Assembly: GCA_903909815.1 (NCBI GenBank)
Contig: CAIVXG010000241.1
Coordinates: 1 to 54,360, forward strand
Length of the DNA stretch: 54,360 bases
Source: an uncultured beta proteobacterium
GTDB taxonomy: Bacteria; Pseudomonadota; Gammaproteobacteria; Burkholderiales; Burkholderiaceae_C
Direction of reading: 5' to 3'
Part shown: in pieces, positions 23,793-32,941 of the stretch
Layout of the letters: every line of letters begins with the position of its first letter
Numbering within the stretch: position 1 is the stretch's first letter
Program-made: the position numbers and the translations under genes
The notes under the pieces: generated by a model
Told to the model about the DNA's origin: nothing
Database searches by the model: none
What the model saw: the letters and a program-made list of their open reading frames with translations, nothing else

Positions 23793-26700
23793 TCAGACCT
23801 CTGGGGCAACCAGCAGCGACTCCAGCAAGCGCGCCACATGCAGCGCCTGGCGCTGGGCTCCGTCGGCGATCTGATGGCGGCAACTGGTGCCGTCGGCGAC
23901 GATGATGGCGTCGGCTTGCCGCCGTACTGCCGGTAGCAGGCTGGCCTCGGCCATGCGCATCGAGACCTCATAGTGCTTTGCCTCATAGCCGAAGCTGCCT
24001 GCCATGCCGCAGCATGAGCTTTCGATCAGCTCGGGCTTGGCGCCTGGAATCAGCTTGAGTAGATCGAGGATCGGGCTGACCGCGCCAAAGGCTTTCTGAT
24101 GGCAGTGGCCATGCAGCAGGATCGGCTTGCCCGCTGCCTTCAAACTCAGGGCGAACCGACCCGCCTTGACTTCGCGTGCGATGAACTCCTCGAACATCAG
24201 CGCCTGGCGCGACACCAGCACCGCCTTTTCGCCCAGTCCCATGACGAGGGTCTCATCGCGTAGCGTCAACAGGCACGAAGGCTCAAGGCCGACGATGGCC
24301 ACCCCTGCCTGGGCCATGGGCGCCAAGGCGTCGATCAGAGCCCTGGCGCGCGCCTTGGCCTCGTCCACCATGCCTGCGGCCAGGTAGGTTCGTCCACAGC
24401 AATGGTGGCCACCACCTTCCTTGCTGACGCAGTGCACGGCGTAGCCCGCGGCCTGCAGCACCCGCGCCGCCGCGCGGGCGTTCTCGGTCTCGAATGTGCC
24501 GTTAAAGGTGTCAACGAAAAGTACCGCTGCCTTGCCCGTTGCCGCCGCCGCCGCGATGGCTTCTTCGCGTGTCGCCAGCGCCGTCACCTCGGGTGCGCGC
24601 CAGAAGGTGTCGGCGCGCCATTTCGGCAGCGAACGTCGTGCCGAAAAGCCCAGTAGTTTCTCGCTCAACCAGGCCGCACCGGGCAGCCGGTCGCGCAGGT
24701 TCAGCAGCCAGGAAAAATGGCTTGCGGCGTGCGCGTAAGCCGGCAGGCCGCCGACGATGCGGTCCTTCAGACTGTGACCATGCTTTGCCTTGTAGTGTGC
24801 CAGGAACTCGATCTTCAGCTTCGCCATGTCCACCCCCGTGGGGCAATCGCGCTTGCACCCCTTGCAGCTCACGCACAGCTCCATGGTCTGCGCCATGGCG
24901 TCGCTGGTGAAGGCGTCGGGACCGAGCTGGCCGGAAAGCGCCAGGCGCAGCGTGTTGGCGCGTCCGCGCGTCAGATGCTGTTCGTCGCGCGTCACGCGGT
25001 AGCTCGGGCACATGGTGCCAGCGTCGAATTGGCGGCAATGCCCGTTGTTGTTGCACATCTCCACCGCCATCGCCAGCCCACCGGTGGTGTCGCCGCCAGT
25101 GCCGGGCGTGCTCGTGACCTCGGTCACCGGGTCTGCCTGCACGTTCCAGGCAGACCAGTCGAGCACCGGAGTCAGTGCGATGCGACGGTAGGGTTGGGGC
25201 GCGTTGGCCGGTGCGAAGCGCAACAGGCTGACGTCGTCCATCTTCGGCGGGTCGATGATGCGGCCTGGGTTGAACAGGCCGATCGGGTCGAGCTTGTGCT
25301 TGATGGAACGCAGCGCCTGGTTGATGGCAGGGCCGAACTGCCATTCAATCCATTCGCCGCGGCACAGGCCGTCGCCGTGTTCGCCGCTGAAGGCGCCCTT
25401 GTATTTGCGCACCAGCGCTGACGCCTCTTCGGCAATGGCGCGCATTTTCATGGCACCGCCCACGCGCATGTCCAGGATGGGACGCACGTGCAACGTGCCC
25501 ACCGAGGCGTGGGCGTACCAGGTGCCGCGCGTGCCGTGGCGCGCGAACACCTCGGTCAGCGCAGCGGTGTATTCGGCCAGTCGGTCCAACGGCACGGCGC
25601 AATCTTCGATGAAGCTCACGGGTTTGCCGTCGCCCTTCAGGCTCATCATGATGTTCAGGCCCGCCTTGCGCACTTCCCACAGCGCCTTTTGCGCTGCGTC
25701 ATCGCGCAGTTGCACCACGCACCCGGGAAGTCCCAGGTCGCCCATGAGTTCGTCCAGGGCCTTGAGCCTGGGCAGCAGGGCGTTCTTGTCTGAGCCCGAA
25801 AACTCCACCAGCAGGATGGCAGCGGGCCGTCCGATCAGCGCCGTTTCCATGGTGGGACGGAACGCAGGATTGGACAGCGCCAACTCGACCATGGTGCGAT
25901 CCACCAGCTCCACCGCCGTGGGCGCGAGCTTGACGATGTGCTGCGCCGCATCCATCGCTGCCTGGAATGTAGGAAAGTTGACCACGCCCAGCAGCTTGGC
26001 GCGCGGCAGTTCTGCCAGCTGCAGCGTCAGGCTGCGCGTGTAGGCCAGCGTGCCCTCCGAGCCAATCAGCAGGTGGGCCAGATTCACGCTGCCGTCAGCG
26101 GTGTAGGGTTTCTCGCTCTGGTTGTCGAAGATGTCCAGGTTGTAGCCGGCCACGCGCCGCATCACCTTGGGCCAGCGTTCCGTGATCTCGGCGCGGTGCT
26201 GTACTGCGAGCTCGCGCACATGGTTCGCGATGTCGGCCGCACGTCCAGCGAGCGTGGCCACGGGTCCGAAATCGACCGCTGCGCCATCGGATAGCCAGGC
26301 GCTGGCGCCGAGCACGTTGTGAACCATGTTGCCGTAGGCGATGGAGCGCGAGCCGCAGGAGTTGTTGCCGGCCATTCCGCCCAGCGTGGCCTGAGCAGCG
26401 GTGGAAACGTCCACCGGGTACCACAGGCCGTGGGGTTTCAATTGAGCATTGAGGTGATCGAGCACCAGGCCGGGCTCGACCGTGGCCGTGCGCGCTTCGA
26501 CATCGAGGTCGAGCAGCTTGCGCATGTGCTTGGAGCTGTCGATCACGAGCGCTGCACCCGTGGTCTGGCCGCACTGGCTGGTGCCGGCGCCGCGCGCTAA
26601 CACCGGGACCTTCAATTCGCGTGCGATTTCCATGGCGGTGGTAATGTCGCGCTCACAGGTCGGCACAAGGACGCCCACTGGCATGATCTGGTAGATCGAC

Positions 26701-26828
26701 GCATCGGTCGCGTAGCGCCCGCGCGAGCCCCCATCGAACAGCACTTCACCCTCGGTTTCAGCGTGTAGCCGGTGTTCCAGCGCCTGGCTGATGTCGTTGT
26801 GCTGCCGCTTGATCGTTTGGGTGTTCAT
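23793..26828 (-). CDS. ydiJ: YdiJ-type FAD/Fe-S D-2-hydroxyacid dehydrogenase
   Basis: Large fused flavin/iron-sulfur dehydrogenase of 1011 aa, matching E. coli YdiJ in length and layout. An FAD-binding PCMH domain is at about 45-285, the FAD-linked oxidase C-terminal domain at about 290-540, and two ferredoxin-like cysteine clusters start at Cys592 (CNNNGHCRQ ... CPSYR) and Cys652 (CVSCKGCKRDC). Two CCG domains follow (HCCGRTYL at about 810, SSCCGMAGS at about 940). YdiJ-type enzymes oxidise D-2-hydroxyglutarate or D-lactate-like acids and hand electrons to the membrane or ETF. It lies downstream of a GntR gene on the same strand with a degenerate repeat between, and its ETF-QO route is also encoded in this window. 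Confidence 0.9.
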   Translation of the reverse strand: MNTQTIKRQHNDISQALEHRLHAETEGEVLFDGGSRGRYATDASIYQIMPVGVLVPTCERDITTAMEIARELKVPVLARGAGTSQCGQTTGAALVIDSSKHMRKLLDLDVEARTATVEPGLVLDHLNAQLKPHGLWYPVDVSTAAQATLGGMAGNNSCGSRSIAYGNMVHNVLGASAWLSDGAAVDFGPVATLAGRAADIANHVRELAVQHRAEITERWPKVMRRVAGYNLDIFDNQSEKPYTADGSVNLAHLLIGSEGTLAYTRSLTLQLAELPRAKLLGVVNFPTFQAAMDAAQHIVKLAPTAVELVDRTMVELALSNPAFRPTMETALIGRPAAILLVEFSGSDKNALLPRLKALDELMGDLGLPGCVVQLRDDAAQKALWEVRKAGLNIMMSLKGDGKPVSFIEDCAVPLDRLAEYTAALTEVFARHGTRGTWYAHASVGTLHVRPILDMRVGGAMKMRAIAEEASALVRKYKGAFSGEHGDGLCRGEWIEWQFGPAINQALRSIKHKLDPIGLFNPGRIIDPPKMDDVSLLRFAPANAPQPYRRIALTPVLDWSAWNVQADPVTEVTSTPGTGGDTTGGLAMAVEMCNNNGHCRQFDAGTMCPSYRVTRDEQHLTRGRANTLRLALSGQLGPDAFTSDAMAQTMELCVSCKGCKRDCPTGVDMAKLKIEFLAHYKAKHGHSLKDRIVGGLPAYAHAASHFSWLLNLRDRLPGAAWLSEKLLGFSARRSLPKWRADTFWRAPEVTALATREEAIAAAAATGKAAVLFVDTFNGTFETENARAAARVLQAAGYAVHCVSKEGGGHHCCGRTYLAAGMVDEAKARARALIDALAPMAQAGVAIVGLEPSCLLTLRDETLVMGLGEKAVLVSRQALMFEEFIAREVKAGRFALSLKAAGKPILLHGHCHQKAFGAVSPILDLLKLIPGAKPELIESSCCGMAGSFGYEAKHYEVSMRMAEASLLPAVRRQADAIIVADGTSCRHQIADGAQRQALHVARLLESLLVAPEV

Positions 26829-26844
26829 GATTTCGGTCCGAAAG

Positions 26845-26935
26845 GATGGATTGCCAGGCCGTCAAAGCGACATGGCAATCGCAATGACGCAAAGCCCAAC
26901 GTCACGGCGAGGCCGAAGGCCGTGGCAGTCCATGA
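26845..26935. repeat. Degenerate palindromic repeat, copy 2
   Basis: Two scrambled half-elements of the family sit between gntR and ydiJ. One contains ATGGATTGCC and TCGCAATGACG. The other contains GGCGAGGCCGAAGGCCGTGG followed by CAGTCCATG, close to the left arm of the copy at 10810. Arms are less complete than in the other copies, so this looks like an older or rearranged element. Confidence 0.65.
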
Positions 26936-26944
26936 CATGGATAT

Positions 26945-27634
26945 TCAGGCCGCCATGCCTGGCGCTGGCGCATCCCCGGCACGCAGTTGGTCGAGCACGG
27001 CGGTGCGCTTGTTCACCAGGTGTTGCACCAGCACCTGGCGCATGGCGGCACCATCGCGCGCGCGCAGGGCCTGCACCATCTGCTCGTGCTCCTGCATCGC
27101 GTGCTTCCACTTGGCCTCGTTCAGGTTGGTGCGAAAGCGCAGCGACTGCACGCGCGCGTTGATGGCGTTGAAGGTGCGTGTCAGCACCGGGTTCTTGGCC
27201 GAATGGTTGATGGCGGCGTGGATGGCAGCGTTCAGTCGGTAGTAGTTGGAGAGGTCGCGCCGCGTGAACGCGGCAAGCATCTCGAAATGCATGGCGCTGA
27301 TTTCAGCGAGCTCCGCTTCAGTGATGCGCTGCGCCGCGAGTTCGCCCGACATCGCCTCCAGTCCGGCCAGCACCTCAAAGCTGTTGTGGATGTCGGCCTC
27401 GGTCAGCTTGACTGCCACCGCGCCGCGGTTCGGCAGCAGGTCTACCAGGCCTTCGGCTGCGATCAGCTTGATCGCTTCGCGCAAAGGGGTGCGCGACACC
27501 TGCAACAGCGCGGTGAGTTCGCGTTCGTTCAACTTGGCGCCGGGCGCAATCCGGCCTTCGATGAGCAGCGTTCGCAAGCGTACCGCCACCTGATCATGCA
27601 GGGACAGGCGCGAAATTTCAGGGAGGTCAGTCAT
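26945..27634 (-). CDS. GntR-family transcriptional regulator (FCD type)
   Basis: FadR-subfamily GntR regulator of 229 aa. The N-terminal winged helix-turn-helix is at about 10-75, with the signature IAPGAKLNERELTALLQVSRTPLREAIKLIAAEGLV. An all-helical FCD ligand domain fills about 85-215. The start is placed at 27634 (MTDLPEIS); the frame stays open for 20 residues upstream, but those overlap an operator-like palindrome. FCD regulators typically sense small organic acids. It is divergent from the aminotransferase operon and upstream of ydiJ, so it probably controls one or both, plus itself. Confidence 0.9.
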   Translation of the reverse strand: MTDLPEISRLSLHDQVAVRLRTLLIEGRIAPGAKLNERELTALLQVSRTPLREAIKLIAAEGLVDLLPNRGAVAVKLTEADIHNSFEVLAGLEAMSGELAAQRITEAELAEISAMHFEMLAAFTRRDLSNYYRLNAAIHAAINHSAKNPVLTRTFNAINARVQSLRFRTNLNEAKWKHAMQEHEQMVQALRARDGAAMRQVLVQHLVNKRTAVLDQLRAGDAPAPGMAA

Positions 27635-27652
27635 CGCACTTTCAAGCTTGAT

Positions 27653-27666
27653 TTTTGAATTCAAAA
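27653..27666. promoter_or_regulatory. Operator-like palindrome near gntR
   Basis: Perfect 14-bp palindrome TTTTGAATTCAAAA, 19 bp upstream of the gntR start. It shares the TTGAAT/ATTCAA half-site with a second inverted repeat in front of the aminotransferase gene, as expected for an autoregulated GntR protein controlling a divergent operon. Binding is not shown. Confidence 0.5.
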
Positions 27667-27770
27667 TTATTCGCGCGACCTCCAGCCGTCGCATCGAACT
27701 CGACTTGTATGACTTATTCTATTTGGCAATGACGGTTTCGTAAATCTCGATGATCAGGGTAAACGAGTAT

Positions 27771-27801
27771 CAAAAAATGTTTTTTGAATGCAAAAATTCA
27801 A
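27771..27801. promoter_or_regulatory. Overlapping inverted repeats before the aminotransferase gene
   Basis: CAAAAAA-TG-TTTTTTG (27771-27786) overlaps TTGAAT-6 nt-ATTCAA (27784-27801). Both lie just upstream of the ribosome site and ATG at 27822. The second repeats the half-sites of the palindrome at 27653, which makes it a candidate repressor site for the GntR regulator. Confidence 0.45.
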
Positions 27802-27821
27802 GCCAGAAAAAGGACGCCCCG

Positions 27822-29060
27822 ATGCTGACACTCGACTTCCACCCCACCGGCAGGCACTTCCTGCAAATCCCCGGCCCCAGCCCCGTACCCGACCGCATCC
27901 TGCGCGCCATGAGCCTGCCCACGATAGACCACCGCGGGCCAGAGTTCGGCGCGCTCGGGCTGAAGATCCTGTCCGGCATCCAGTCCATCTTCAAGACCCA
28001 GCACCCGGTCATGATTTATCCAGCCTCGGGCACCGGCGCCTGGGAGGCCGCGTTGGTGAACACGCTCAGTCCGGGCGACCACATCCTGATGTTCGAGACC
28101 GGACATTTCGCATCGCTGTGGGCCAAGATGGCTGCGCGCCTGGGTCTGAGCACCGAGTTCCTGGCCGGAGCCGACAGCGATGAGCAACTGCCGCACGCGC
28201 CCAGCTGGCGCCGCGGCGTGCAGGCGGATCTGATCGAGGCGCGGCTGCGACTGGACACAGCACACAGGATCAAGGCCGTGTGCGTGGTGCACAACGAAAC
28301 CTCCACTGGCGTCACCTCCGACATCCTGGGCGTGCGCCGCGCCATCGATGCAGCCAAGCATCCTGCGCTGTTGATGGTGGACTCGATCTCGGGCCTGGCC
28401 TGCGCCGACTATCGGCACGACGAGTGGGGCGTGGACGTGACCATCAGCGGCTCGCAAAAGGGCCTGATGTTGCCGCCGGGCATCAGTTTCAATGCGCTTT
28501 CGCCACGTGCTATTCAAGCCATGAAGAGCGCCAAGCTACCTCGCGCCTTCTGGGCCTGGGACGAGATCATCGAGATGAACAAGACCGGTTACTGGCCCTA
28601 TACGCCCAACACCAACTTGCTCTACGGCCTGTCGGAGGCGCTGACGATGATCCAGGCCGAGGGGCTGCCGCAAGTTTTTGCGCGCCATCAGCGCTGGGCC
28701 GCGGGCGTGCGCGCTGCCGTCACGGCCTGGGGCTTGCCGATCCAGTGTGCCGACCCGGCCCTGTATTCGCCGGTGCTGACCGGCGTCATCACACCCGTGG
28801 GTGTGGACGCCGACGCCGTGCGCCGACTCATCCACGAGCGTTTTGACATGTCGCTGGGAACGGGCCTGGGCAAGCTCAAGGGCCGCATGTTCCGCATCGG
28901 CCATCTGGGTGACAGCAACGACCTGACCCTGCTCGCCACGCTGGCCGGGGTCGAGATGGGCCTGAAGCTCTCGGGGGTGAAGCTGGCCGACAGTGGCCTG
29001 CCGGCGGCGATGGATTACTTTTCCGGCCACCCGGCGCCGAGCCTGAAGCAGCCAGGCTGA
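27822..29060 (+). CDS. Serine-glyoxylate-type aminotransferase (class V)
   Basis: PLP-dependent class V aminotransferase of 412 aa in the serine-glyoxylate/alanine-glyoxylate group. The start IPGPSPVPDRIL, the PASGTGAWEAAL cofactor loop, Asp187 in MVDSISG and the Schiff-base Lys213 in SGSQKGLMLPPG are all present. It likely converts serine plus glyoxylate to hydroxypyruvate plus glycine. ATG 27822 is chosen because AGGA lies 7 nt before it; an upstream in-frame extension to 27750 crosses the operator-like repeats. It is the first gene of a five-gene run with two transporters, a GlcG-like protein and a hydroxyacid reductase that could use its hydroxypyruvate. Confidence 0.88.
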   Translation: MLTLDFHPTGRHFLQIPGPSPVPDRILRAMSLPTIDHRGPEFGALGLKILSGIQSIFKTQHPVMIYPASGTGAWEAALVNTLSPGDHILMFETGHFASLWAKMAARLGLSTEFLAGADSDEQLPHAPSWRRGVQADLIEARLRLDTAHRIKAVCVVHNETSTGVTSDILGVRRAIDAAKHPALLMVDSISGLACADYRHDEWGVDVTISGSQKGLMLPPGISFNALSPRAIQAMKSAKLPRAFWAWDEIIEMNKTGYWPYTPNTNLLYGLSEALTMIQAEGLPQVFARHQRWAAGVRAAVTAWGLPIQCADPALYSPVLTGVITPVGVDADAVRRLIHERFDMSLGTGLGKLKGRMFRIGHLGDSNDLTLLATLAGVEMGLKLSGVKLADSGLPAAMDYFSGHPAPSLKQPG

Positions 29061-29116
29061 GTGGCATCACGTTTCTCCAATTTCTTGTTTTGATTCGATC
29101 TTTTTGGGATAAGACC

Positions 29117-30448
29117 ATGAACAAACTACTAAGCGCAAGCTCCGCTGTTTTGGCACTGCTACGCAAGGTAGCGAAAAGGTGTCTTAGCGCCACCAACGTG
29201 GTCCTGATCCTGTTGTGCCTGATGTACTTCATCACCTACCTGGACCGCGTCAACGTGAGCACGGCAGCGGCCGGATTCGGTCCGGAATTTGGCCTGTCCA
29301 AGACCCAGATCGGCCTGGTGTTTTCAGCCTTCGCCTATCCGTATCTGGTGTTCCAGATCATCGGCGGCTGGGTCAGCGACCGCTTTGGCGCCAAGCGAAC
29401 CCTGATCGTCTGCGGCCTGCTGTGGGCCGCTGCCACGGTGCTCACCGGCATGGCGGGCGGGCTGATCTCCATGCTGGTGGCACGCGTGCTGCTGGGTCTG
29501 GGGGAAGGCGCGACCTTTCCGGCAGCGACCTCGGCCATGGCGCGCTGGGTGGCGAAGGAGAAGCGCGGCTTCGCCCAGGGCATCACCCATGCCGCGGCGC
29601 GCATCGGCAACGCCGTGGCGCCCCCCGTGATCGTGCTGGTGATGGCGACTCAGGGCTGGCGTGCCTCGTTCTATGTGTGCGCGGCCATCAGCTTTGTCTG
29701 GGTTGGCCTGTGGGCGCTGACCTTCACCGAGCATCCGGAAGACCACCCGCGCATCACGCCCGAGGAAACGGCGGCTCTGCCCGCGCCGAACCGCAAGCCC
29801 GTGCAGGTGCCGTGGGGGCCGCTGTTCAAGCGCATGGCGCCGGTGACGATCGTTTATTTCTGCTATGGCTGGACGCTGTGGTTGTTTCTGAGCTGGATCC
29901 CGCAGTACTTCCTGCACAGCTACGACCTGGACCTGAAGAAGTCGGCCATCTTCGCCGCGAGCGTGTTCTTTGCAGGCGTGGTGGGCGACACCCTGGGCGG
30001 CATCGTCACCGACAAGATCTTCAAGCGCACGGGAAGTTTGAAAAAGGCGCGCAGTGTGATGGTGGCGGTGTGTATGGGCCTGACGCTTTTGTCACTGATT
30101 CCCCTGACCTTCACGCATGACCTCTACGTCTCCTTGATCTGCCTCTCGGCTGGTTTCTTTTTTGCTGAGATGACGATCGGACCGATGTGGGCCATTCCGA
30201 TGGACATCGCGCCTGAATATTCGGGCACGGCCAGCGGCATGATGAACACCGGCTCGGCACTGGCGGCGATCCTCTCGCCCGTGGTCTCGGGCATGTTGAT
30301 CGACCGCTTCGGCAGCTGGGAGTTGCCCTTTTACGGCAGCATGATCCTGATGGCTGCCGGCGTGATGCTGGCGTTTCGCATGCGGCCCGAGGCCAAGTTC
30401 GACGTCACCGAAATCGGCGATGTGCCTCTGGCTGTGCATCGAACCTGA
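29117..30448 (+). CDS. MFS transporter, sugar-acid type
   Basis: Major facilitator of 443 aa in the ACS family (glucarate/hexuronate/tartrate-like). YFITYLDRVNVSTAA follows the first helix, the DRFGAKR loop follows helix 2, and GLGEGATFPAATSAMARW is in helix 4. The ATG at 29117 is preferred over an in-frame TTG at 29090. It is the second gene of the aminotransferase operon, 56 bp after the previous stop. It probably imports the acid that the operon degrades; glycerate, tartrate-like or sugar acids are candidates but none can be chosen from sequence. Confidence 0.88.
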   Translation: MNKLLSASSAVLALLRKVAKRCLSATNVVLILLCLMYFITYLDRVNVSTAAAGFGPEFGLSKTQIGLVFSAFAYPYLVFQIIGGWVSDRFGAKRTLIVCGLLWAAATVLTGMAGGLISMLVARVLLGLGEGATFPAATSAMARWVAKEKRGFAQGITHAAARIGNAVAPPVIVLVMATQGWRASFYVCAAISFVWVGLWALTFTEHPEDHPRITPEETAALPAPNRKPVQVPWGPLFKRMAPVTIVYFCYGWTLWLFLSWIPQYFLHSYDLDLKKSAIFAASVFFAGVVGDTLGGIVTDKIFKRTGSLKKARSVMVAVCMGLTLLSLIPLTFTHDLYVSLICLSAGFFFAEMTIGPMWAIPMDIAPEYSGTASGMMNTGSALAAILSPVVSGMLIDRFGSWELPFYGSMILMAAGVMLAFRMRPEAKFDVTEIGDVPLAVHRT

Positions 30449-30481
30449 TTCTGAAGATTGACTTAACCTAGGAGACATCAC

Positions 30482-31438
30482 ATGAAAATATTTCAAGCAA
30501 TGAACAGGGTTCCCGGAGGCTTGATGGTCGTGCCGCTGTTTATCGGCATGCTGCTCAATACCTTCGCTCCCAATGCGCTCAAGATCGGCGGCTTCACGCA
30601 GGCGCTGACCAATGCGGGTTACCCGACCTTTCTGGCAATGTATCTGTTCACCGTTGGCACCAAGATGACCCTGCGTGCGGCGCCGGCGATGCTCACGCGC
30701 GGCTTTGGCATCATGGGTGCGAAGGTCGGCGTCGCGGTGCTGCTGGCGCTGGCTGTTTCCCACTTCTTCAACGGCGATCTGTTTGGCCTGACCACGCTGG
30801 CCGTACTGGCCGCCATGAACGACACCAACGGCGGCATGTTCATGGCCCTGACCAGCACCTTCGGCAGCAAGGAAGACGCCGGAACGTATGTGCCGCAAAG
30901 CATCGAAACCGGCCCGTTCCTGACGATGCTGGTGCTGGTCGGCGCCGGCTTGGCGGTGATCCCGTGGCTCACCATGGTATCGGTGATCGCACCCATCTTC
31001 GCTGGCGCCATCCTGGGCAATCTGGACGAGGAACTGCGCGAGTTTTTCGGCAAGCACGAGCCCATCATCGTGCCTTTCATGGCATTCACACTGGGCCAGG
31101 GCATCAACCTGAAGGCGGTCACGACGGCGGGTCTGCCCGGCATCGCGCTGGGCATCTCGGTGCTGGTGATAACCGGTCTGGTCTGCATCGCAGCCGACCG
31201 TTTTCTGGGTGGCTCGGGCGTGGCCGGTGCGGCCGCTTCGAGCACGGCGGGTAACGCGGCCGGCACGCCCCAGGCCGTGGCGATTGCCGATCCCTCTTTT
31301 GCTGCGATCGCGCCGATGGCGACGGTGCAGGTGGCGGCGTCGGTGATTGTGACCGCGCTGCTCACGCCCATGCTCACCGCGTATATGTACCGCCGCAACA
31401 AGAAGCTGACCGAAGGCACCTCAGAGGCGCGGCCCTAA
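30482..31438 (+). CDS. kdgT: KdgT-family 2-keto-3-deoxygluconate permease
   Basis: Ten-helix membrane protein of 318 aa, the length of the 2-keto-3-deoxygluconate transporter family. Family segments: GGLMVVPLFIGMLLNTFAPN at the start, YLFTVGTKMTLR, and AAMNDTNGGMFMALTSTFG in the middle. A Gly/Ala/Ser-rich linker (about 247-270) precedes the last helix and is longer than usual. A TAGGAGA site precedes the ATG. It is the second transporter in the operon, beside the MFS gene; two carriers for one pathway suggests either two substrates or import plus export. Confidence 0.88.
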   Translation: MKIFQAMNRVPGGLMVVPLFIGMLLNTFAPNALKIGGFTQALTNAGYPTFLAMYLFTVGTKMTLRAAPAMLTRGFGIMGAKVGVAVLLALAVSHFFNGDLFGLTTLAVLAAMNDTNGGMFMALTSTFGSKEDAGTYVPQSIETGPFLTMLVLVGAGLAVIPWLTMVSVIAPIFAGAILGNLDEELREFFGKHEPIIVPFMAFTLGQGINLKAVTTAGLPGIALGISVLVITGLVCIAADRFLGGSGVAGAAASSTAGNAAGTPQAVAIADPSFAAIAPMATVQVAASVIVTALLTPMLTAYMYRRNKKLTEGTSEARP

Positions 31439-31460
31439 ATCACGTCGGGGAGTACAGAGC

Positions 31461-31883
31461 TTGTCACTGGATCTGAAGTTGACGCGGGATCTGCTCGAGC
31501 ATGCGATCACGCAGGCGGGGCAGAAGTTCGAGAAGCCGGCCTGCGTCGCGGTGTGCGACGCCCAGGGCTTTTTGATCGGCTTTTTTCGCGCCGATGGCGC
31601 GCCGCTGCGCAGCATCGCCCTGGCGCAGCAAAAGGCCTACACCGCGACCCGCATGGGGTGCAGCACGACGGCATTCCTGGCGCGGCTGCGCCGGGACGAC
31701 ATTCCCATCGGCTACTTCTGTGACCCCCTGCTCACGGCACTGCCGGGTGGCGCCTTGCTCCTCGACAGTACCGGTGGCGTCATCGGCGGCGTCGGCGTGA
31801 GCGGCCTGGCACCGGAGCAGGATCAGGAGATCGCCGACTGCGGCGCCGACTTCACCCGCCATGACCCCACATCCAAGCGCTGA
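31461..31883 (+). CDS. GlcG/HbpS-like protein (DUF336)
   Basis: Small cytoplasmic protein of 140 aa of the GlcG/HbpS/PduO-C fold. Typical features are the start LTRDLLEHAITQAGQ, the DAQGFLIGFFRADGAPLRSIALAQQKAYTA segment and the terminal GGVIGGVGVSG motif. Relatives bind heme or cobalamin-like ligands or are unassigned, and glcG lies in glycolate operons of other bacteria. That fits this glyoxylate-linked operon. The start is TTG with GGGGAG eight bases upstream. Its exact job in these pathways is unknown. Confidence 0.85.
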   Translation: MSLDLKLTRDLLEHAITQAGQKFEKPACVAVCDAQGFLIGFFRADGAPLRSIALAQQKAYTATRMGCSTTAFLARLRRDDIPIGYFCDPLLTALPGGALLLDSTGGVIGGVGVSGLAPEQDQEIADCGADFTRHDPTSKR

Positions 31884-31954
31884 AAGCGGCGTGCCGGATA
31901 CTTTGAGTGCCTTCAGGGCACAGGCATTTCGCCACTTATTCCAGGAATTTCACC

Positions 31955-32938
31955 ATGTCACGATCGAACGTCTACGTCACCCGCATGATCCCGCAGCAGA
32001 TCATCGACACACTGCGCCAATTTCACGATGTCGAAGTCAATCCGCATGACCGCGCGCTCACGCGTGATGAACTGCTGCAGCAGGTGCGCGGGCGCGACGC
32101 CGTGATCACGCTGCTCACCGACAAGGTCGACGCTGAGGTGCTTGATGCCGCTGGTGCTCAGTGCCGCATCTTTGCGAACTATGCCGTCGGTTTCAACAAC
32201 TTCGACCTGCAGGCGGCGACCCAGCGCGGCGTGATCATGACCAATACGCCCGGCGTGCTGGACGAAGCCACTGCGACCCACGCCTGGGCACTGCTGCTGG
32301 CCACCGCGCGCCGGATCTCTGAGTCAGAGCGCTATGTGCGCGCCGGCCAGTGGCACGGGTGGGCGCCGATGGCCTTCATCGGCCAGGACGTGGACCACAA
32401 GACGCTGGGCATCGCCGGCCTGGGTCGCATCGGCTCCAAGTTTGCGCGCAAGGCGGCGGCCTTTGATATGAAGGTGATCTACACCAATGCCCAGCCTGAA
32501 CCCGAATTCGAACGCCAGTTTGGCGCAACTTTCGTGGACAAGGAAACGCTGTTGCGCGAGTCGGATTTCCTGTCACTGCACCTGCCACAGTTGCCCGAAA
32601 CCCATCACTACATCGGTGCCGCGGAGCTGGCGCTGATGAAGCCCAGCGCGATCCTGATCAATGCGGCGCGCGGTCCCCTGGTGGACGAAAAGGCGCTGGT
32701 TGTGGCCTTGCGCAACAAGGTGATCTGGGGCGCCGGTCTGGACGTGTTTGAAGACGAGCCCGCCCTTGCTGCCGGTCTGGCCGAACTCGACAACGTCGTC
32801 ATCGTGCCGCACATCGCTTCTGCCACGATCGCAACCCGGCTGGCCATGGGGAAGATCGCCACCGACAACGTCATCCAGGTGCTCCGGGGCGAGCCGCCGC
32901 TCACCTGCATCAACCCCGAAGCGCTGAAACAAGACTGA
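31955..32938 (+). CDS. Glyoxylate/hydroxypyruvate reductase (D-2-hydroxyacid dehydrogenase)
   Basis: NAD(P)-dependent D-2-hydroxyacid dehydrogenase of 327 aa. Rossmann motif GLGRIG is at 155-160, and the catalytic Arg239 (NAARGPLVDE), Glu268 (FEDEP) and His286 (PHIAS) are intact. NYAVGFNNFD is typical of the glyoxylate reductase branch. It would reduce hydroxypyruvate to D-glycerate, or glyoxylate to glycolate, directly using the aminotransferase product. ATG 31955 is chosen because AGGA lies 8 nt upstream; the frame extends 16 codons further. It is the last gene of the operon and converges within 3 bp on an AhpD-like gene. Confidence 0.9.
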   Translation: MSRSNVYVTRMIPQQIIDTLRQFHDVEVNPHDRALTRDELLQQVRGRDAVITLLTDKVDAEVLDAAGAQCRIFANYAVGFNNFDLQAATQRGVIMTNTPGVLDEATATHAWALLLATARRISESERYVRAGQWHGWAPMAFIGQDVDHKTLGIAGLGRIGSKFARKAAAFDMKVIYTNAQPEPEFERQFGATFVDKETLLRESDFLSLHLPQLPETHHYIGAAELALMKPSAILINAARGPLVDEKALVVALRNKVIWGAGLDVFEDEPALAAGLAELDNVVIVPHIASATIATRLAMGKIATDNVIQVLRGEPPLTCINPEALKQD

Positions 32939-32941
32939 ACG

